The notes beneath the pieces were generated by a model. The model saw only the letters and a program-made list of their open reading frames with translations, ran no database searches and was not told the DNA's origin. The translations under genes and the position numbers were made by a program. A stretch of 64,000 nucleotides of DNA from Eutreptiella sp. 'Long Island Sound 2002' (lineage: Eukaryota > Euglenozoa > Euglenophyceae > Eutreptiales > Eutreptiaceae), in NCBI GenBank assembly GCA_964036045.1, contig OZ038384.1, forward strand, positions 29,617,771-29,681,770, in the 5' to 3' direction. Of this stretch, positions 24,050 to 36,499 are shown piece after piece. Position 1 is the first letter of the stretch. Every line of letters begins with the position of its first letter.

Positions 24050-27000
24050 CCCCGTCGCTTTCATTTCCCTTCGCCCACCGCCATTGGTTCGCCCTTCAAC
24101 GAGCCGCCATGTTCTGTGTCCAATGATGAGGGCATTAGCTGAGCTGAGCTCACTTTGAATCGGAAATGTCCGCAGGTCTGTCCAGAGGTTCAAAGCACGG
24201 CTGGTGTTACTGAGTGCACGACACTGACAGAATCAAAGTGGCCAGGCCCTGCACGACTGAAGCAAGTCTGGCATTCACCTCCACATCCTTCGGTTAGTGG
24301 TGTGGCCCCCGGATGTCTGCGAGTGACCGAAGGGCGTTGCCTACGGCATCACAGCTGCTGGAGACAAGATCGCCGTGCCATCAACAACGTCCCCGATGCC
24401 CCCCCTCCCCCTCCCTGCAGTCACTGTTGACATGATCCCTGAAACCCAAAACAGTGCTATACCCAGACATACCTATCGGCTATGGCACCCCTTGCGCAAC
24501 CTCCAGCTCTCGTCAGGCCAGTCTGGCGAGGCTGTGTTGAGACTCTGCAGAAGGGGTACTGTCCATATTGCGATGCTGAACGGTCGGGCACAACGAATTC
24601 GGCGTGCAGCTCACTGGCGTTGGTGGTAAGGGACTGGAACAAGAGATGGTTCGGGCAGCACATCCGCAAGTATCAAGGTCCGTGATTAGGGGATGCGGGG
24701 AGAGGCTGATGGCTGTCGGTCCTGGGAATCTCTAGCAAACCGTCATGGTGACATGCTTTCCTGCTTGTGCCTGCCATACACCCTGTCTGCGAATGTGCTT
24801 CCGCAGCACTGCAGAGTGAAATGATTTGTTTGTCTAAATAGAGGATGTCAAGTCAGGTGTCTGGCCTCAGGAGGCCGCCTATGTGACGCCACCAGAGATC
24901 TGCTGCTGCCTGCCCCCGGTACCCGCGGTATTCTGACATGGTTATGGAAGCAAAAGCTCGGCACCCACGTATGTGGGGCTGGGTCGGGCATACGCACAGT
25001 GTGTGGGGCTGGGTAGACATAGGACTCTGCGGAGCTGAGAACTGGTCAACGGTTTCGGCCAGATCCCAAGTGCATTCTCCAGGTCACCATCTACGCACGG
25101 CAGCATGAGCCCATTCATGACAGCAGTGCCCTGCCCCGTGCTGTGACACCGCATGTTTTGCAGACAAGGCCAAGTGGGTGTTAACTGACTGTGGGACTAG
25201 CTGCCTCATGACCCTTCTCCATTTTCTTGAGGTCTTGTGAAGGCGCCTCCGCTGTGTTGCGTTTTATCATCTCAAAGGGTGTGTGGGGGTGCTCGGGGAT
25301 GAAGAGGGCCGTGACGTCAGGTTGTCCCAGTCCTTTGTTGCGACGCTTCTACCCATTCTAGACAAGTTTCTTGTCAATGAACAACTCTCAGAATCATTTT
25401 GCCCCCAGGCCCCTCCCCGTTTGGGGCTTCACACTGGTACCGCCGTTGCAATGTCGGTATCAACGCGAGGGATCGGGCCCAGAGTGTGCAATCAAGCGCT
25501 ATCTATCCACTACGGGAGCTGTCTGCCCATCTTATCAGCCCCCTCCAGGTTGTTGAAACACTGCTTCATGTGCTCTGGCCCGAAATGCACAGACATTCAG
25601 AACTGCCATATGTGGGCAGCCAGGGGCTGTCTCTCAGTTGTTGATTGTGACAACACCCATCTCATGCAGTATGACAGTGTGCGCAGAAGTGCGTTTGTAG
25701 CATTTCATTCCACACATGACATCAGTAAAGAATTCTGTTTTCTTTGCAAAGGTGGTGAAGCTAGTCACTGTACTTATCTGATAAGCTTTAAGTCCTGCTT
25801 CAAAGCGCCACAACGCTGATTCTTGGTGCCTGCATATGTTTGCATGGTGGGGCCATCTTGTGACGACAATATCCCGATGACGCCTCAGGATCCCACACCG
25901 CAATTGCCTGCCTTTTTGCGAGTTGTCAGCTACATTCTCTGCCGCTGCATTGCAGTCTGCGTGCATTCCTAATGGCGCATGCCTGTTGAGGCTTTTGAGG
26001 CAACTTGAGGGTTTGGGTCTCAGCTACTTGTCGAGTATTGAATCAGCAAAGGGCCCTCCAGCGTTGAGACTCCCTTTCACATCCTCTCTACAGCAATTCG
26101 TAGAAGCCATGCCGGCAGAAAGGGACCTGGACACTAAAGGACAGATGTCATGCCCGCATGTCTGCGTTCTGTGCCACGGATGTGACGGATGTTATGGATT
26201 TGAGATGATGTCTATGAATTTCTCGGCCTTGTCAACACAACGGCCAAGCCTGTGTAGAGATATGGCAGACATGCGGGGCCAGGGGTGGGGCAAGGAAGGG
26301 AAGGATGCCTGAGCCTCTGGAGGAACCATCCAGTCTGCCAGTCTGATGTGAGGGACAGCAGAGGGCCAAGAGCGGGGGGCATCTTGGGATGATGGGATGT
26401 CGTTGTATTGTAGTGTTCCTTTGTTTTTGTTGTACATTTTTCGTGGGGTATGTATTTGTTTGTGCAGGGGGGCCTGATTGTGGAAGGGAGTATAGGCACT
26501 GCCGCTGATGCATCTAGTGTGGGATTGTACGGCTGGGATGGTATTCCATTCTGCAGTTGCGAACTGTTATGTATTTTTCACTTTAAGAATCCTTTTCCCA
26601 TTTTGAATTACATGCAGCCATTGGGTGAACTGCTTTTATGTCCTTCTTGGGATTATTGTACATTGCCAAGTTTCTCTTGAGAGCACTGAGAGTCCTGATA
26701 GTGGTACCAACCCCAGGATGATTGCTGACCATTTCCTTAGCTGGGTTTTGTTGTCTCGGTGCATTGCACAACACTTTTTTTTCTCAGCGTTTGGTCTTTC
26801 TTGTGTGCCAGCAGCACACTGGCATGCCTACAGGCGTGACGTTTCCCACTGCATTTCCTTGGGTGTAGGCGTAGCTCACCTCATCCTTTTCTTGTGCTAT
26901 TCCTCCACAACATTGTGATCTGGGACAACCGTAGCATCAGAAGCTCTAGAAGCTCTGATCCTTGACTCTGAGAGTTTTCTCTGGTACCATCTGGTGAGAG

Positions 27001-27150
27001 GGCTTGTTCTGCTTACCTCGGCCCTGGGGGGTGCTCCCCTGAAACAATTCAGTCTGGGAGTCAGGGGGCAGATCAACGTGCTCCAAGGTCAATCGTGTGG
27101 GAAGTGGATGGCAAGACAGACAACAGGAGGATAAAGTTCTTGTAGCTGTG
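24050..27150. other. Intergenic or 3' region with unrecognised open frames
   Basis: Open + strand frames occur at 25283-25819 (178 codons, Cys-rich) and 25923-26312 (129 codons). They match no family I recognise and have no partner exons I can define. No clear AATAAA-type signal follows the NTE stop closely. The stretch AGCTCTGATCCTTGACTCTG near 26,945 resembles a motif repeated at 27,570 and 27,905. Confidence 0.45.
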
Positions 27151-27182
27151 CACCTGTTGGTCCCGGGCATAAAACCACATAA

Positions 27183-27375
27183 AAACACCCTTAAAACCAG
27201 CCCGGGTGGTTGTATGCCCAATTTTATGGGGGATAAAACCACCCCTTTTGGGGGATAAAACCACCCCTTTGGGGTGATATAACCACCCCTTATGGGAGAT
27301 AAAACCACCTCCCTTGTTAAAACCACCCCCTTCGGGGTGATAAAACCACCCCACGGTGGTTTTATACGACCAAAG
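27183..27375. repeat. ATAAAACCACCCC near-palindromic minisatellite
   Basis: Units of about 22 bp read GGGGGATAAAACCACCCCTT. Their CACCCC and GGGGTG ends can pair, so each unit is a potential hairpin. The same unit recurs at 28,870-28,940, 29,390-29,600, 32,510-32,695 and 34,995-35,215. Confidence 0.85.
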
Positions 27376-27915
27376 CAAAAAACGACACAACACAGCAAAG
27401 CAAAGCAAAACAATCTAAACCAAAGCAGTCTGAAGAGTGCAATGTGCGAACCGATACTTGTATGGCAGAATACCAGCACATCGCAAACCTTTATGGGGGG
27501 GGGGGGGGCAGTTCTGCTCAGTGACACAAATAAAAATCCCTCTCTGGCACCCTGGTGATCCCTGATTCCCTCATCCTTGATCTGTGACTCAAGACACATT
27601 CTCTGGAAGTGAAGCAAGTGCAAAACGGGGTACACAGACATCTACAGATCAACGGGGGGGATCAATTGTGGGTACTGATCAACTGAATGTCCCTACTATA
27701 GACAGAGTACTCGCACCACAGGCAGTTTCAACCATTAGTCCAGTAGATCTGCAAATGTTCAATCACTGTACATGTCCCCTTCTCGGTTGGGGTGCTCCAC
27801 TATTGTAAATAAATCAACTGCTGCAAACGGGGGGGGGGGGCAATTCTGCTCAGCGACACAAACAAAAATCCCTGGCCGGCACCCTGGTGATCCCCGATTC
27901 CCTCATCCTTGATCC

Positions 27916-28182
27916 TTGACTCACGACACATTCTCTGGAGTGAAGCAAGGTGCAGAACGGGGTGCGTTGACAAGTGAACACCAAAGGAGTGAATCTCAGC
28001 TGACTGGGCTTTGGTGTGCCTTCCAACGTGCATGGGATGATCTACTATTCAACTGGCTGAGACGTGAAATCGTTCTTCTTGTGATACACCATCCTGAATT
28101 CCTGTCTGCGCTGCGCTGCCCCTTGGGGCCAGGCTTCGTTCAGATGACCTTCAGTCACATAGACACAGCACAAAAAAATTAA
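27916..28182 (+). CDS. Small unrecognised open frame, conserved in the duplicate
   Basis: An 88-codon frame includes LWCAFQRAWDDLLFNWLRRE. It is retained at 33232-33498 with only a few amino-acid changes. Conservation between recent duplicates is expected even without function, so this is weak evidence. No family was recognised. Confidence 0.25.
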   Translation: MTHDTFSGVKQGAERGALTSEHQRSESQLTGLWCAFQRAWDDLLFNWLRREIVLLVIHHPEFLSALRCPLGPGFVQMTFSHIDTAQKN

Positions 28183-28935
28183 ATGTGTGCAACATCCCTG
28201 ACCTGTTGAAGTCCAGAAATGTGTGGAACCCGAGGGCAGGGGGCAAGAGGGCGGGGGTGGCCTAGGCGGGAGGGCAGGAGAGGAACTTACACATTTTTAT
28301 TTCTACATCCCACCCTTCTCTCTCGGACTCCTTGAGTGCCTGGGCGTCCTCTCCTCCTCCCCCCTAGTAGGGCAAGAAGGTGAAACCTGCCTACCCAGGC
28401 ACCCAGCCATCAAACAACACCTGTTTAACTAAGAAAGGATGGTTCGCCAAAAATGAAAAAATAAAATTTGCGAAGTGTGGCTGTAAGTGGCCCCCATGTG
28501 TTTAACTGACTTTTGTTTATTTCTTGCGAGGGGTTGGTTGCTTCGGGGAAGGGGTCGAGAGCATGGGGGAGGGGTTTGAGGGGGATGTGTGCCTGTGAGT
28601 GACTGATAGGGTCCCCCCCTAATGGGGGAACACGTAGCAACACACATGAAATGATGTCCTGCACACGTGAATAGCTGTCTTACAGCCACCAGAACCATGA
28701 AAACCCAATTCCCACTGGTAAAAAAGATTGTGCGAGAATTCAACCGCGGAAACAGGGGGCGGTTCTTGCACAAGGCGGTTGCTAGGCACGGGGGGCGGGG
28801 GAGGGAGGCAACCTCTATTCCGGGACTAAGTTTCCTAGTTCGCACTGAGATAGGCCGAGCCCCCCCCCCCCGGCCTATAGGAGGATAAAATCACCAAGAA
28901 TAGGGGACAAAAACCACCCCAAAGGGGTGATAAAA

Positions 28936-29398
28936 CCAAGCACCAACGGCTGCAGCATGCTGCAGCGCCAGGTTCTGGGAGCTGTTGGTGGGGGTTTTGA
29001 AGCATGCCGCAGCGAGCCAAAATTTTCACATGGTGGACTTTTTTTTTCATAACATGTCAAACCTGTGAACCCTTGTTGCACTGTGAACCCTTGTTGCACA
29101 GATGTCTCAGAATTGGTTGGTAGTTCAGTGGTCTATGTCCCAGGTGTTAGTGTGGAGGGTCCTGGGTTCCGTTCCCGGAATTGGTAGTTTTTTGCCTGTC
29201 AACTCTTCTCTATGGTTGCACAGATTTTCGCTTTTTTGGTGTTGTTTTGACATGTCAAGTCATGACGATACTCAAACTACCGAGGCATCACAGGCTTTTG
29301 AAACCTGTGCCGCTTTCGGGAAATTATGGTACCCTTGACCAACAGCTTGAAGCATGCCGCAGGGAGCCAAAATTTTCTTAGGGACCGTTGGTGCTTGG
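28936..29398. mobile_element. 463-bp inverted-repeat element with tRNA-like core
   Basis: The ends are a perfect 14-bp terminal inverted repeat, CCAAGCACCAACGG and CCGTTGGTGCTTGG. The element is flanked on both sides by ATAAAA, consistent with a 6-bp target duplication, though the flanking minisatellite itself contains ATAAAA. Duplicate copy 2 lacks it and has GATAAAATCCCCCC at the equivalent point, an empty site. Inside, a roughly 30-bp direct repeat (TGAAGCATGCCGCAG...CAAAATTTTC) at 29,000 and 29,350 brackets a tRNA-like sequence. Confidence 0.8.
29110..29192 (+). other. tRNA-like (SINE-type) sequence
   Basis: GGTAGTTCAGTGG resembles a D-arm/A-box. CTGGGTTCCGTTCCCGG forms a T-arm with a 5-bp stem and 7-nt loop and resembles a B-box. 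A T-run follows at about 29,189. The acceptor ends do not pair convincingly and no clean anticodon arm is visible. It reads as a tRNA-derived pol III promoter rather than a working tRNA. Confidence 0.55.
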
Positions 29399-29600
29399 AT
29401 AAAACCCCCCAATGACCAAATGGGGGGATAAAACCACCCTTTTGGGGGGATAAACCCACCCCTGCAAATGGGGGGATTAAAACCACCCCTAGGTGGCATA
29501 AAACCACCCCAGGGGTCAAAAATGGCAAAAAAAAAAAAAAAAAAGGGATGCAGGGTGGTTTCATCCCCCATTTGGGAATGGTTTTCTACCCACAACCACG
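29395..29600. repeat. ATAAAACCACCCC minisatellite with A-run
   Basis: Four to five degenerate ATAAAACCACCCC units surround an A18 run at 29,526-29,544. The matching stretch of duplicate copy 2 has only A7, so the run has expanded or contracted since duplication. Confidence 0.8.
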
Positions 29601-30339
29601 CAAGGGCGTGGGCGAGGTAGTACTGGGCAAATGGTGTGCCCCAACAGCCACAGCCCTGCCAAAAGTGCAATATCCATGCCCCGCACCCCCTCCACCCTCT
29701 GCCTTGTGCCCTTCACATGAGTCGGCACACATTTCTTGCACCCCAACTTTGTCGCTTTGTGAAGGGTTGAATCCCCGTTTGTCTCACAGCAGGGCATGTG
29801 ATGTGCACTGTGCGCGCTTTGCAGACCCACCCTCCGAAATGCAGAGAACAACACCAATTCCACAACTCCACACCCTCGTCAAAGGCATAATAACATTCTT
29901 CTCCCAATCCACATAGTCTCCTGCTGTGCCCTGTCCCCGTGCACAATGCAAGGCAGGCAGCGGGTGCAGAACAGCAGCAGTGAATGCACAACAATCACAT
30001 GGCACAAGCTGCAATGGCATGTTCAGGACAGAGCTCCACCCCCACCACCTCCACTCTCCTGCCCCAATACAACGACACTTTGTGTCTTGCCTGTGCATAG
30101 GCCCACCCACAAGCGCTATGGGGGTTTGAGGGATACAATCACGGAACAGCCCCCCAAAGTGGGTGCAAACTCCTGCACAGTTGAGGTCAAAGCAGAGATA
30201 TTCGGATGGGGACAGGGTTGCAACAGATTCAAAACAAGAGATGGGGTTTGCGAATGGCATCAGAAAAAACATGTATGCCGTGTTTTCTGTTGTATGTGTC
30301 CCTCCCATGGATTGGATGTAACGATCTCCACAAAGTGAT

Positions 30340-32480
30340 TCTATCCTTTTCGGCAAACGTGCTTTGCACACCATAACAAAAATACACTCTCCCCCTCCGG
30401 GCGCCTCAAAATACCGCAATAAGGTCAACAACGTATAGACATCCCGTAATTGTTGCTACGCATAGTTTGATGGTCATTGTGCGTGCTATGAGCATTCATA
30501 TAGCCAATTTTTACGAATTTGAATTTTGACACGCCCCGGGCGAAAAGCTGAAAAAACAGATTATGCACCAATTGTTTTGGAGATTAGCCTGCGGAGATGC
30601 ATACAATACCTAAAAAGGGTATGAAACACATTAATACTAAATGAAAAAAGTGTACATAGCAGTGACAGACAATGGGAGCGGTTAAGATGTCAAAACAATA
30701 ATTATTATATCAACATTTTTGCTGCCTGCGGTACATGGCTGCATCAGTGCTTTCTGTATTCTTTGTTTAGGACTCTCTCAACACAACCAACACAAACACA
30801 CACCGATTACCCATAAAAAGCACGCTTTTTCTAGCTTGAAAAGTGATTTTAAGTGGTCACAATATGAATAAATAAATTTGGCAAAACTCTACTTTCGGGC
30901 TGCAGTTGGCAAAAAGCGGCAAAAGCCGGTTTTGTACGAGCTCATTCACAAATGTAAACCATTTTTGGAAACCACGATTTTACAATCTTCGCAACAGACT
31001 TGACCGCTGATGCGCAAAGCTAGACACTGCAAGAAAAAAAGATATCCTTGTACGCATATACTTTCACAGCATCGGAGCTTCCATCCATTAGTGTGGGTAT
31101 CACAAAGTCACAGAATTTGAAAAAAAACACCAACTTGACAAAACCAACTAAAAAGTTGCGTCAATTAGGCGGGGTCTAGAGGGTTTGGATCAGGGTTCGG
31201 ATCAAAAAAGGATTCGGAGAAGTGGGTATCGGAGAAAATAACAATTTTACAAAAATTAAAAAAGCAACTCCACCCTTTTTAGTAAGGTCGTAACTATCCC
31301 CAATAGAGGCGCGGAGGGGGGGGGTACGTGGTGTGTTTCTCTATTTGCGGGCGTAGCTAACTTTCCACTGCCAACCTCCGTGAAGTGCTTGTAATGCATC
31401 CACGCTCTTTGGATCAGCAATACCCTATCACACAGCAGCTTCATGAAAAATAGCTGAAAAATATTGTTGACTAGGTCTGTAGTTACGGTAATGGTTTAAT
31501 ACATTCCATGGTGGCCACAATGGGGAAATGTAAGGTCCGCCCGTATGATTAAACCCATAAAAAAGCTCAGTAATTCTGAAATGAGAACCCGAAAAAGTAA
31601 GCCAAAAACAGACCTCTGTATCAACCAAAGCACCACACATCTACACCATCTATCACCGTACCCTCCGAACCCTCTGCAAACTATGGAAGATAGAATGAAG
31701 TTCGGTGATTTCTTGTTGGTGCCGCCAGCACACGCACCATGTATTTGGTGATGCGCACATCTTCCTCATATTAGATATTCCTCACATAGATTATTGCATG
31801 CAACAATGTCTTCTAGTAGCTCTACGCGCAAGTGCACACATAATTTTCAATGTATGCGGGCTATGCAAAGCAGAACTAATCTGTCCCTCACGTGGTTGAT
31901 GTTCACTTCAAGACGAAAAGGCGGCATCAGCCGCGGATTGCTGCCTGGTCCATCTCTCTATTTTTTTCGTACCAACAGATGCGACCTAATTCGTTTAATT
32001 TCACCTACCTTCCATTGGGCGCCAGTCGCTCACTCCAGATCTAGTTCCTCCGGCACCTACCTATATCCCTAGCACCCAAGGCACCCATCCCACGACAAGC
32101 AACTTGAGGCGACATCAACATAATTCACAAAAAAATGCAAATGACCAGCGGCGCTTGAATGATCCATGCATTTTTTTAACACCAACGATATGCCGCCAAG
32201 TGGCATTAATTTGATTCCGATGGGGAGCCAATGTGGATTTTAGTTGGTGCAAAAAATCACTTTGGTGCGTTAGAACTGAGTGTATTTTTATACAATAGCC
32301 TTAGCCATGCTTAAGGTACAAAATCCATGCTAGTAGTGCACTATCTATGCTCCCAATGTGCTATAGCAACCAGCCTCCGCCATGCTTGTGATACAATTGA
32401 CAGTGCTCATGGTCAACACTCATACCAGTCCTTCCTCGTGTTTAAACATGTCTCACCAAATTCACTGTAGCTCAAGCAAA
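30340..32480. other. AT-rich spacer between duplication copies
   Basis: This is single-copy sequence, clearly more AT-rich than its surroundings, with only short frames. I see no gene, RNA or repeat in it apart from a G9 run at 31,317. Confidence 0.6.
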
Positions 32481-33231
32481 GGGGTGGTCCTGGGCATGAA
32501 CCCGACCCCAAATGGGGGATAAAGCAACCCTTAAAACCACCCCGGTTGTTTTTATGCGTGTTTTTATGGGGGCAGAAAACCACCCCTTTGGGGTGATATA
32601 ACCACCCCTTATGGGGGATAAAACCACCTCCCTTGTTAAAACCACCCCCTTCGGGGTGATAAAACCACCCCACGGTGGTTTTATACGACCAAAGCAAAAA
32701 ACGACACAACACAGCAAAGCAAAGCAAAACAATCTAAACCAAAGCAGTCTGAAGAGTGCAATGTGCGAAACGATACTTGTATGGCACAATACCAGCACAT
32801 CGCAAACCTTTATGGGGGGGGGGGGCAGTTTTGCTCAGTGACACAAAAAGATTCCCCCGCTGGCACCCTGGTGATCCCTGATTCCCTCATCCTTGATCTG
32901 TGACTCAAGACACATTCTCTGGAAGTGAAGCAAGTGCAAAACGGGGTACACAGACATCTACAGATCAACGGGGGGGATCAATTGTGGGTACTGATCAACT
33001 GAATGTCCCTACTATAGACAGAGTACTCGCACCACAGGCAGTTTCAACCATTAGTCCAGTAGATCTGCAAATGTGCAATCACTGTACATGTCCCCTTCTC
33101 GGTTGGGGTGCTCCACTATTGTAAATAAATCAACTGCTGCAAATGGAGGGGGGGGGACCTTCTGCTCGGCGACACAAACAAAAATCCCTGGCCGGCACCC
33201 TGGTGATCCCCGATTCCCTCATCCTTGATCC

Positions 33232-33498
33232 TTGACTCACGACACAATCTCTGGAGTGAAGCAAGGTGCAAAACGGGGTGCGTTGACAAGTGAACACCAA
33301 AGGAGTGAATCTCAGCTGACTGGGCTTTGGTGTGCCTTCCAACGTGCATGGGATGATCTACTATTCAACTGGCTGAGACGTGAAATCGTTCTTCTTGTGA
33401 TACACCATCCTGAATTCCTGTCTGCGCTGTGCTGCCCCTTGGGGCCAGGCTTCGTTCAGATGACCTTCAGTCACATAGACACAGCACAAAAAAATTAA
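33232..33498 (+). CDS. Small unrecognised open frame, duplicate of 27916-28182
   Basis: It has the same length and reading frame as its copy, with a few substitutions including Phe to Ile and Glu to Lys. Function is unknown and it may not be coding. Confidence 0.25.
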   Translation: MTHDTISGVKQGAKRGALTSEHQRSESQLTGLWCAFQRAWDDLLFNWLRREIVLLVIHHPEFLSALCCPLGPGFVQMTFSHIDTAQKN

Positions 33499-33996
33499 AT
33501 GTGTGCAACATCCCTGACCTGTTGAAGTCCAGAAATGTGTGGAACCCGAGGGCAGGGGGCAAGAGGGCGGGGGTGGCCTAGGCGGGAGGGCAGGAGAGGA
33601 ACTTGCACATTTTTATTTCTACATCCCACCCTTCTCTCTCGGACCCCTTGAGTGCCTGGGTGTCCTCTCCTCCTCCCCCCTAGTAGGGCAAGAAGGTGAA
33701 ACCTGCCTACCCAGGCACCCAGCCATCAAACAACACCTGTTTAACTAAGAAAGGATGGTTCGCCAAAAATGAAAAAATAAAATTTGCGAAGTGTGGCTGT
33801 AAGTGGCCCCCATGTGTTTAACTGACTTTTGTTTATTTCTTGCGAGGGGTTGGTTGCTTCGGGGGAGGGGTCGAGAGCATGGGGGAGGGGTTTGAGGGGG
33901 ATGTGTGCCTGTGAGTGACTGATAGGGTCCCCCCTTGATGGGGGAACACGTAGCAACACACATGAAATGATGTCCTGCACACGTGAATGGCTGTCC

Positions 33997-34791
33997 TAGG
34001 GGGGATCTTTGCAATGCGCGCGCACTGCGCGCGCACTGCACGCAAACTGCGCGCTACTTTTGGACTATGTTCCCCCCAAAGAGCTCCCAAGCACACCCGT
34101 TGGAAACGTCCTTAGAATTAGGTGACCCAAACTGCCCCGGCTCAAGAAAATTGCAAACTACCTTCCCTTAACATACCACACACATGTTGGTTACGATGCC
34201 CCAGTGCCACATGCGTGGTTTCGGTTGTGAGGAAGGGGCTCTCTCCTTTCCCTTGCGGTTAGAATCGGATTGGGGTTGAGATTGTGTAGCCACAGGGGGT
34301 TGCGAGGACCGAGAGGGTTGAGGGAGAATGGAGCTGGACGAAGCAACATCAGCCCGAGGGGGCGCAGTAACACAAAAAGCATTCAGTGTGCGTTGCCGCT
34401 TTTCTAGGACCTGCTGCGCATGTTTTGCTTGTTTCTTGGCCTCTCTCTCTCTCTTTTTTGACGGCGCATACGGACAATCTCAGGCTGCAGTGGTGGCGCT
34501 TCACTGCCGCCTTCAGAGAATGGTTGGCCATCAAGCCCGTCATGGAGAATTACACTTTCCTCATCCCTTGGTAAGTGGTTACCCTTGCCGAACCGCAACA
34601 TCTGCTCAATCACCTTTGGCAAACCCAAACAAAGGGGGACAAAATCAGAAGTCAAAACGTCCGCTAGGGGTCACCATGATGCCCCTAGGGGCCACTAGTA
34701 TCTCAAAGTATGGGTCTCTAGTACGGCCAGACGCCCAAATAGTTGCACTGCGCGCGCACTGCACGCGCACTGCACTTAAGGCTCCCCCCTA
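33997..34791. mobile_element. 791-bp inverted-repeat element with TA target duplication
   Basis: TA at 33,997-33,998 and 34,790-34,791 flank GGGGGGATC...GCTCCCCCC inverted ends. Copy 1 retains the unoccupied site (CTGTCTTACAGCC, about 28,676). Just inside each end are subterminal TGCGCGCGCACTG repeats in opposite orientation. The centre keeps a - strand protein-like piece with a basic segment (KKEREREAKKQAK, then VLEKRQRTLNAF). A TA duplication suggests a Tc1/mariner-like or similar superfamily, but the family is not determined. Confidence 0.85.
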
Positions 34792-35814
34792 CAGCCACCA
34801 GAACCATGAAAACCCAATTCCCACTGGTAAAAAAGATTGTGCGAGAATTCAACCGCGGAAATAGGGGGCGGTTCTTGCACAAGGGGGTTCCTAGGCACGG
34901 GCGGAGAGGGAGGGGGGTAAGGCAACCTCTATTCCGGGACTAAGTTTCCTAGTTCGCACTGAGATGGGCCAACCCCCCCCCCGGCCAATACGAGGATAAA
35001 ATCACCAAAAATGGGTGATAAAATCCCCCCAATGACCAAATAGGGGGATAAAACCACCCCTTTGGGGGGGGGGGGGGATAACCGTCCCCTGCAAATGGGG
35101 GGATTAAAACCACCCCTAGGTGGCATAAAACCACCCCAGGGGTCAAAAATGGCAAAAAAAAGGGATGCAGGGTGGTTTCATCCCCCATTTGGGGGTGGTT
35201 TTCTACCCACAACCAGGCAAGGGCGTGGGCGAGGTAGTAATGGGCAAATGGTGTGCCCCAACAGCCACAGCCCTGCCAATAGTGCAGTATCCATGCCCCG
35301 CACCCCCTCCACCCTCTGCCTTGTGCCCTTCACAAGAGTCCGCATACATTTCTTGCACCCCAACTTTGTCGCTTTGTGAAGGGTTGAATCCCCGTTTGTC
35401 TCACAGCAGGGCATGTGATGTGCACTGTGCGCGCTTTGCAGACCCACCCTCCGAAATGCAGAGAACAACACCAATTCCACAACTCCATATCTGTGTCAGA
35501 GGCATGATAACATTCTTCTCCCAATCCACATAGTCTCCTGCCGTGCCCTGTCCCCGTGCACAATGCAAGGCAGGCAGCGGGTGCAGAACAGCAGCAGTGA
35601 ATGCACAACAATCACATGGCACAAACTGCAATGGCATGTTCAGGACAGAGCTCCACCCCCACCACCTCCACTCCCCTGCCCCAATACAACGACACTTTGT
35701 GTCTTGCTTGTGCAGTGCCGGCATCGGCCCACCCACAAGTGCTGTGGGGGTTTGAGGGATACATTCACTGAACAGCCCTCCAAAGTGGGTGCAGACCCCT
35801 GCAGAGTGGAGGTC

Positions 35815-36495
35815 AAAGCAGAGATATGGGGGTGGGGAGGGGAGGGGTGGTGGGGCAGTGGCATGGGCCTCGGCAACCATCTAGCAACCTCCCAGCCAAC
35901 GATGATGTGTGGAGGAGCCATCGGACTTGTGCTGCCTTCGCCATGAGCTACACTTTTGGGAGTCAACCTCGTAATCCTTCCTACTAAATAATGTACAAGC
36001 CATTGCCTGAGACTGAGGGGATCCAGTGGGGACGCTTCTCACGTCTATAATACAAACAGCACACCCCCCACACGTTTTTGAAACGCTGCCCTGAAGTCTG
36101 AAGCGACTTCCACAGCAGTCCACAATACCACCGCAAAGGCCCAACAAACCTAGGATAAGCCCTAATCCCCAACTCGTCATCTCCCGACACAACTGAGTGC
36201 GGCAGAGGCATCCGCCTAGCCCAGACGCCCAGATAAGGGCACAGCAGATGGGCAGGCAGAAGATTCACTAAAGTTCAGAAAAAGGGCACCAATCCAGAAG
36301 GTGGACGTCAGGACTGCGCGTGCAAAGCAAAGCACCCAGACTTGGACCCAACATTACAGAGCAAAGTGATCCCCAATGTTGTACAACAAGGGTAAAGTGT
36401 CCGCCCCTCAAGAGGGATCAGGGTGGGGGGGGGGGGGGGGGATAGATACACTCGTCAGCAGGTGCATAGACATGTGTTGAGCCCTCAGCCCACTG
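35815..36495. other. Stretch without recognisable gene
   Basis: Only short unrelated frames are present. A run of about 18 G lies at 36,423-36,441. Confidence 0.55.
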
Positions 36496-36499
36496 GGCA

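Larger units (their letters stand above)
27155..30180 (+). repeat. Segmental duplication, copy 1
   Basis: The sequence from about 27,155 to 30,180 is repeated in the same orientation at about 32,485-35,810, with only scattered substitutions. The offset is 5,316 bp up to about 28,680, then 6,109 bp, then about 5,617 bp. These steps match the insertions described separately. The copy contains two related sub-repeats beginning CACAAATAAAAATCCCT near 27,522 and 27,857. Confidence 0.95.
32485..35810 (+). repeat. Segmental duplication, copy 2
   Basis: This is a direct copy of 27,155-30,180. It lacks the 463-bp element and has gained the 791-bp element at 33,999-34,789. The first minisatellite block is shorter than in copy 1. 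Confidence 0.95.
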
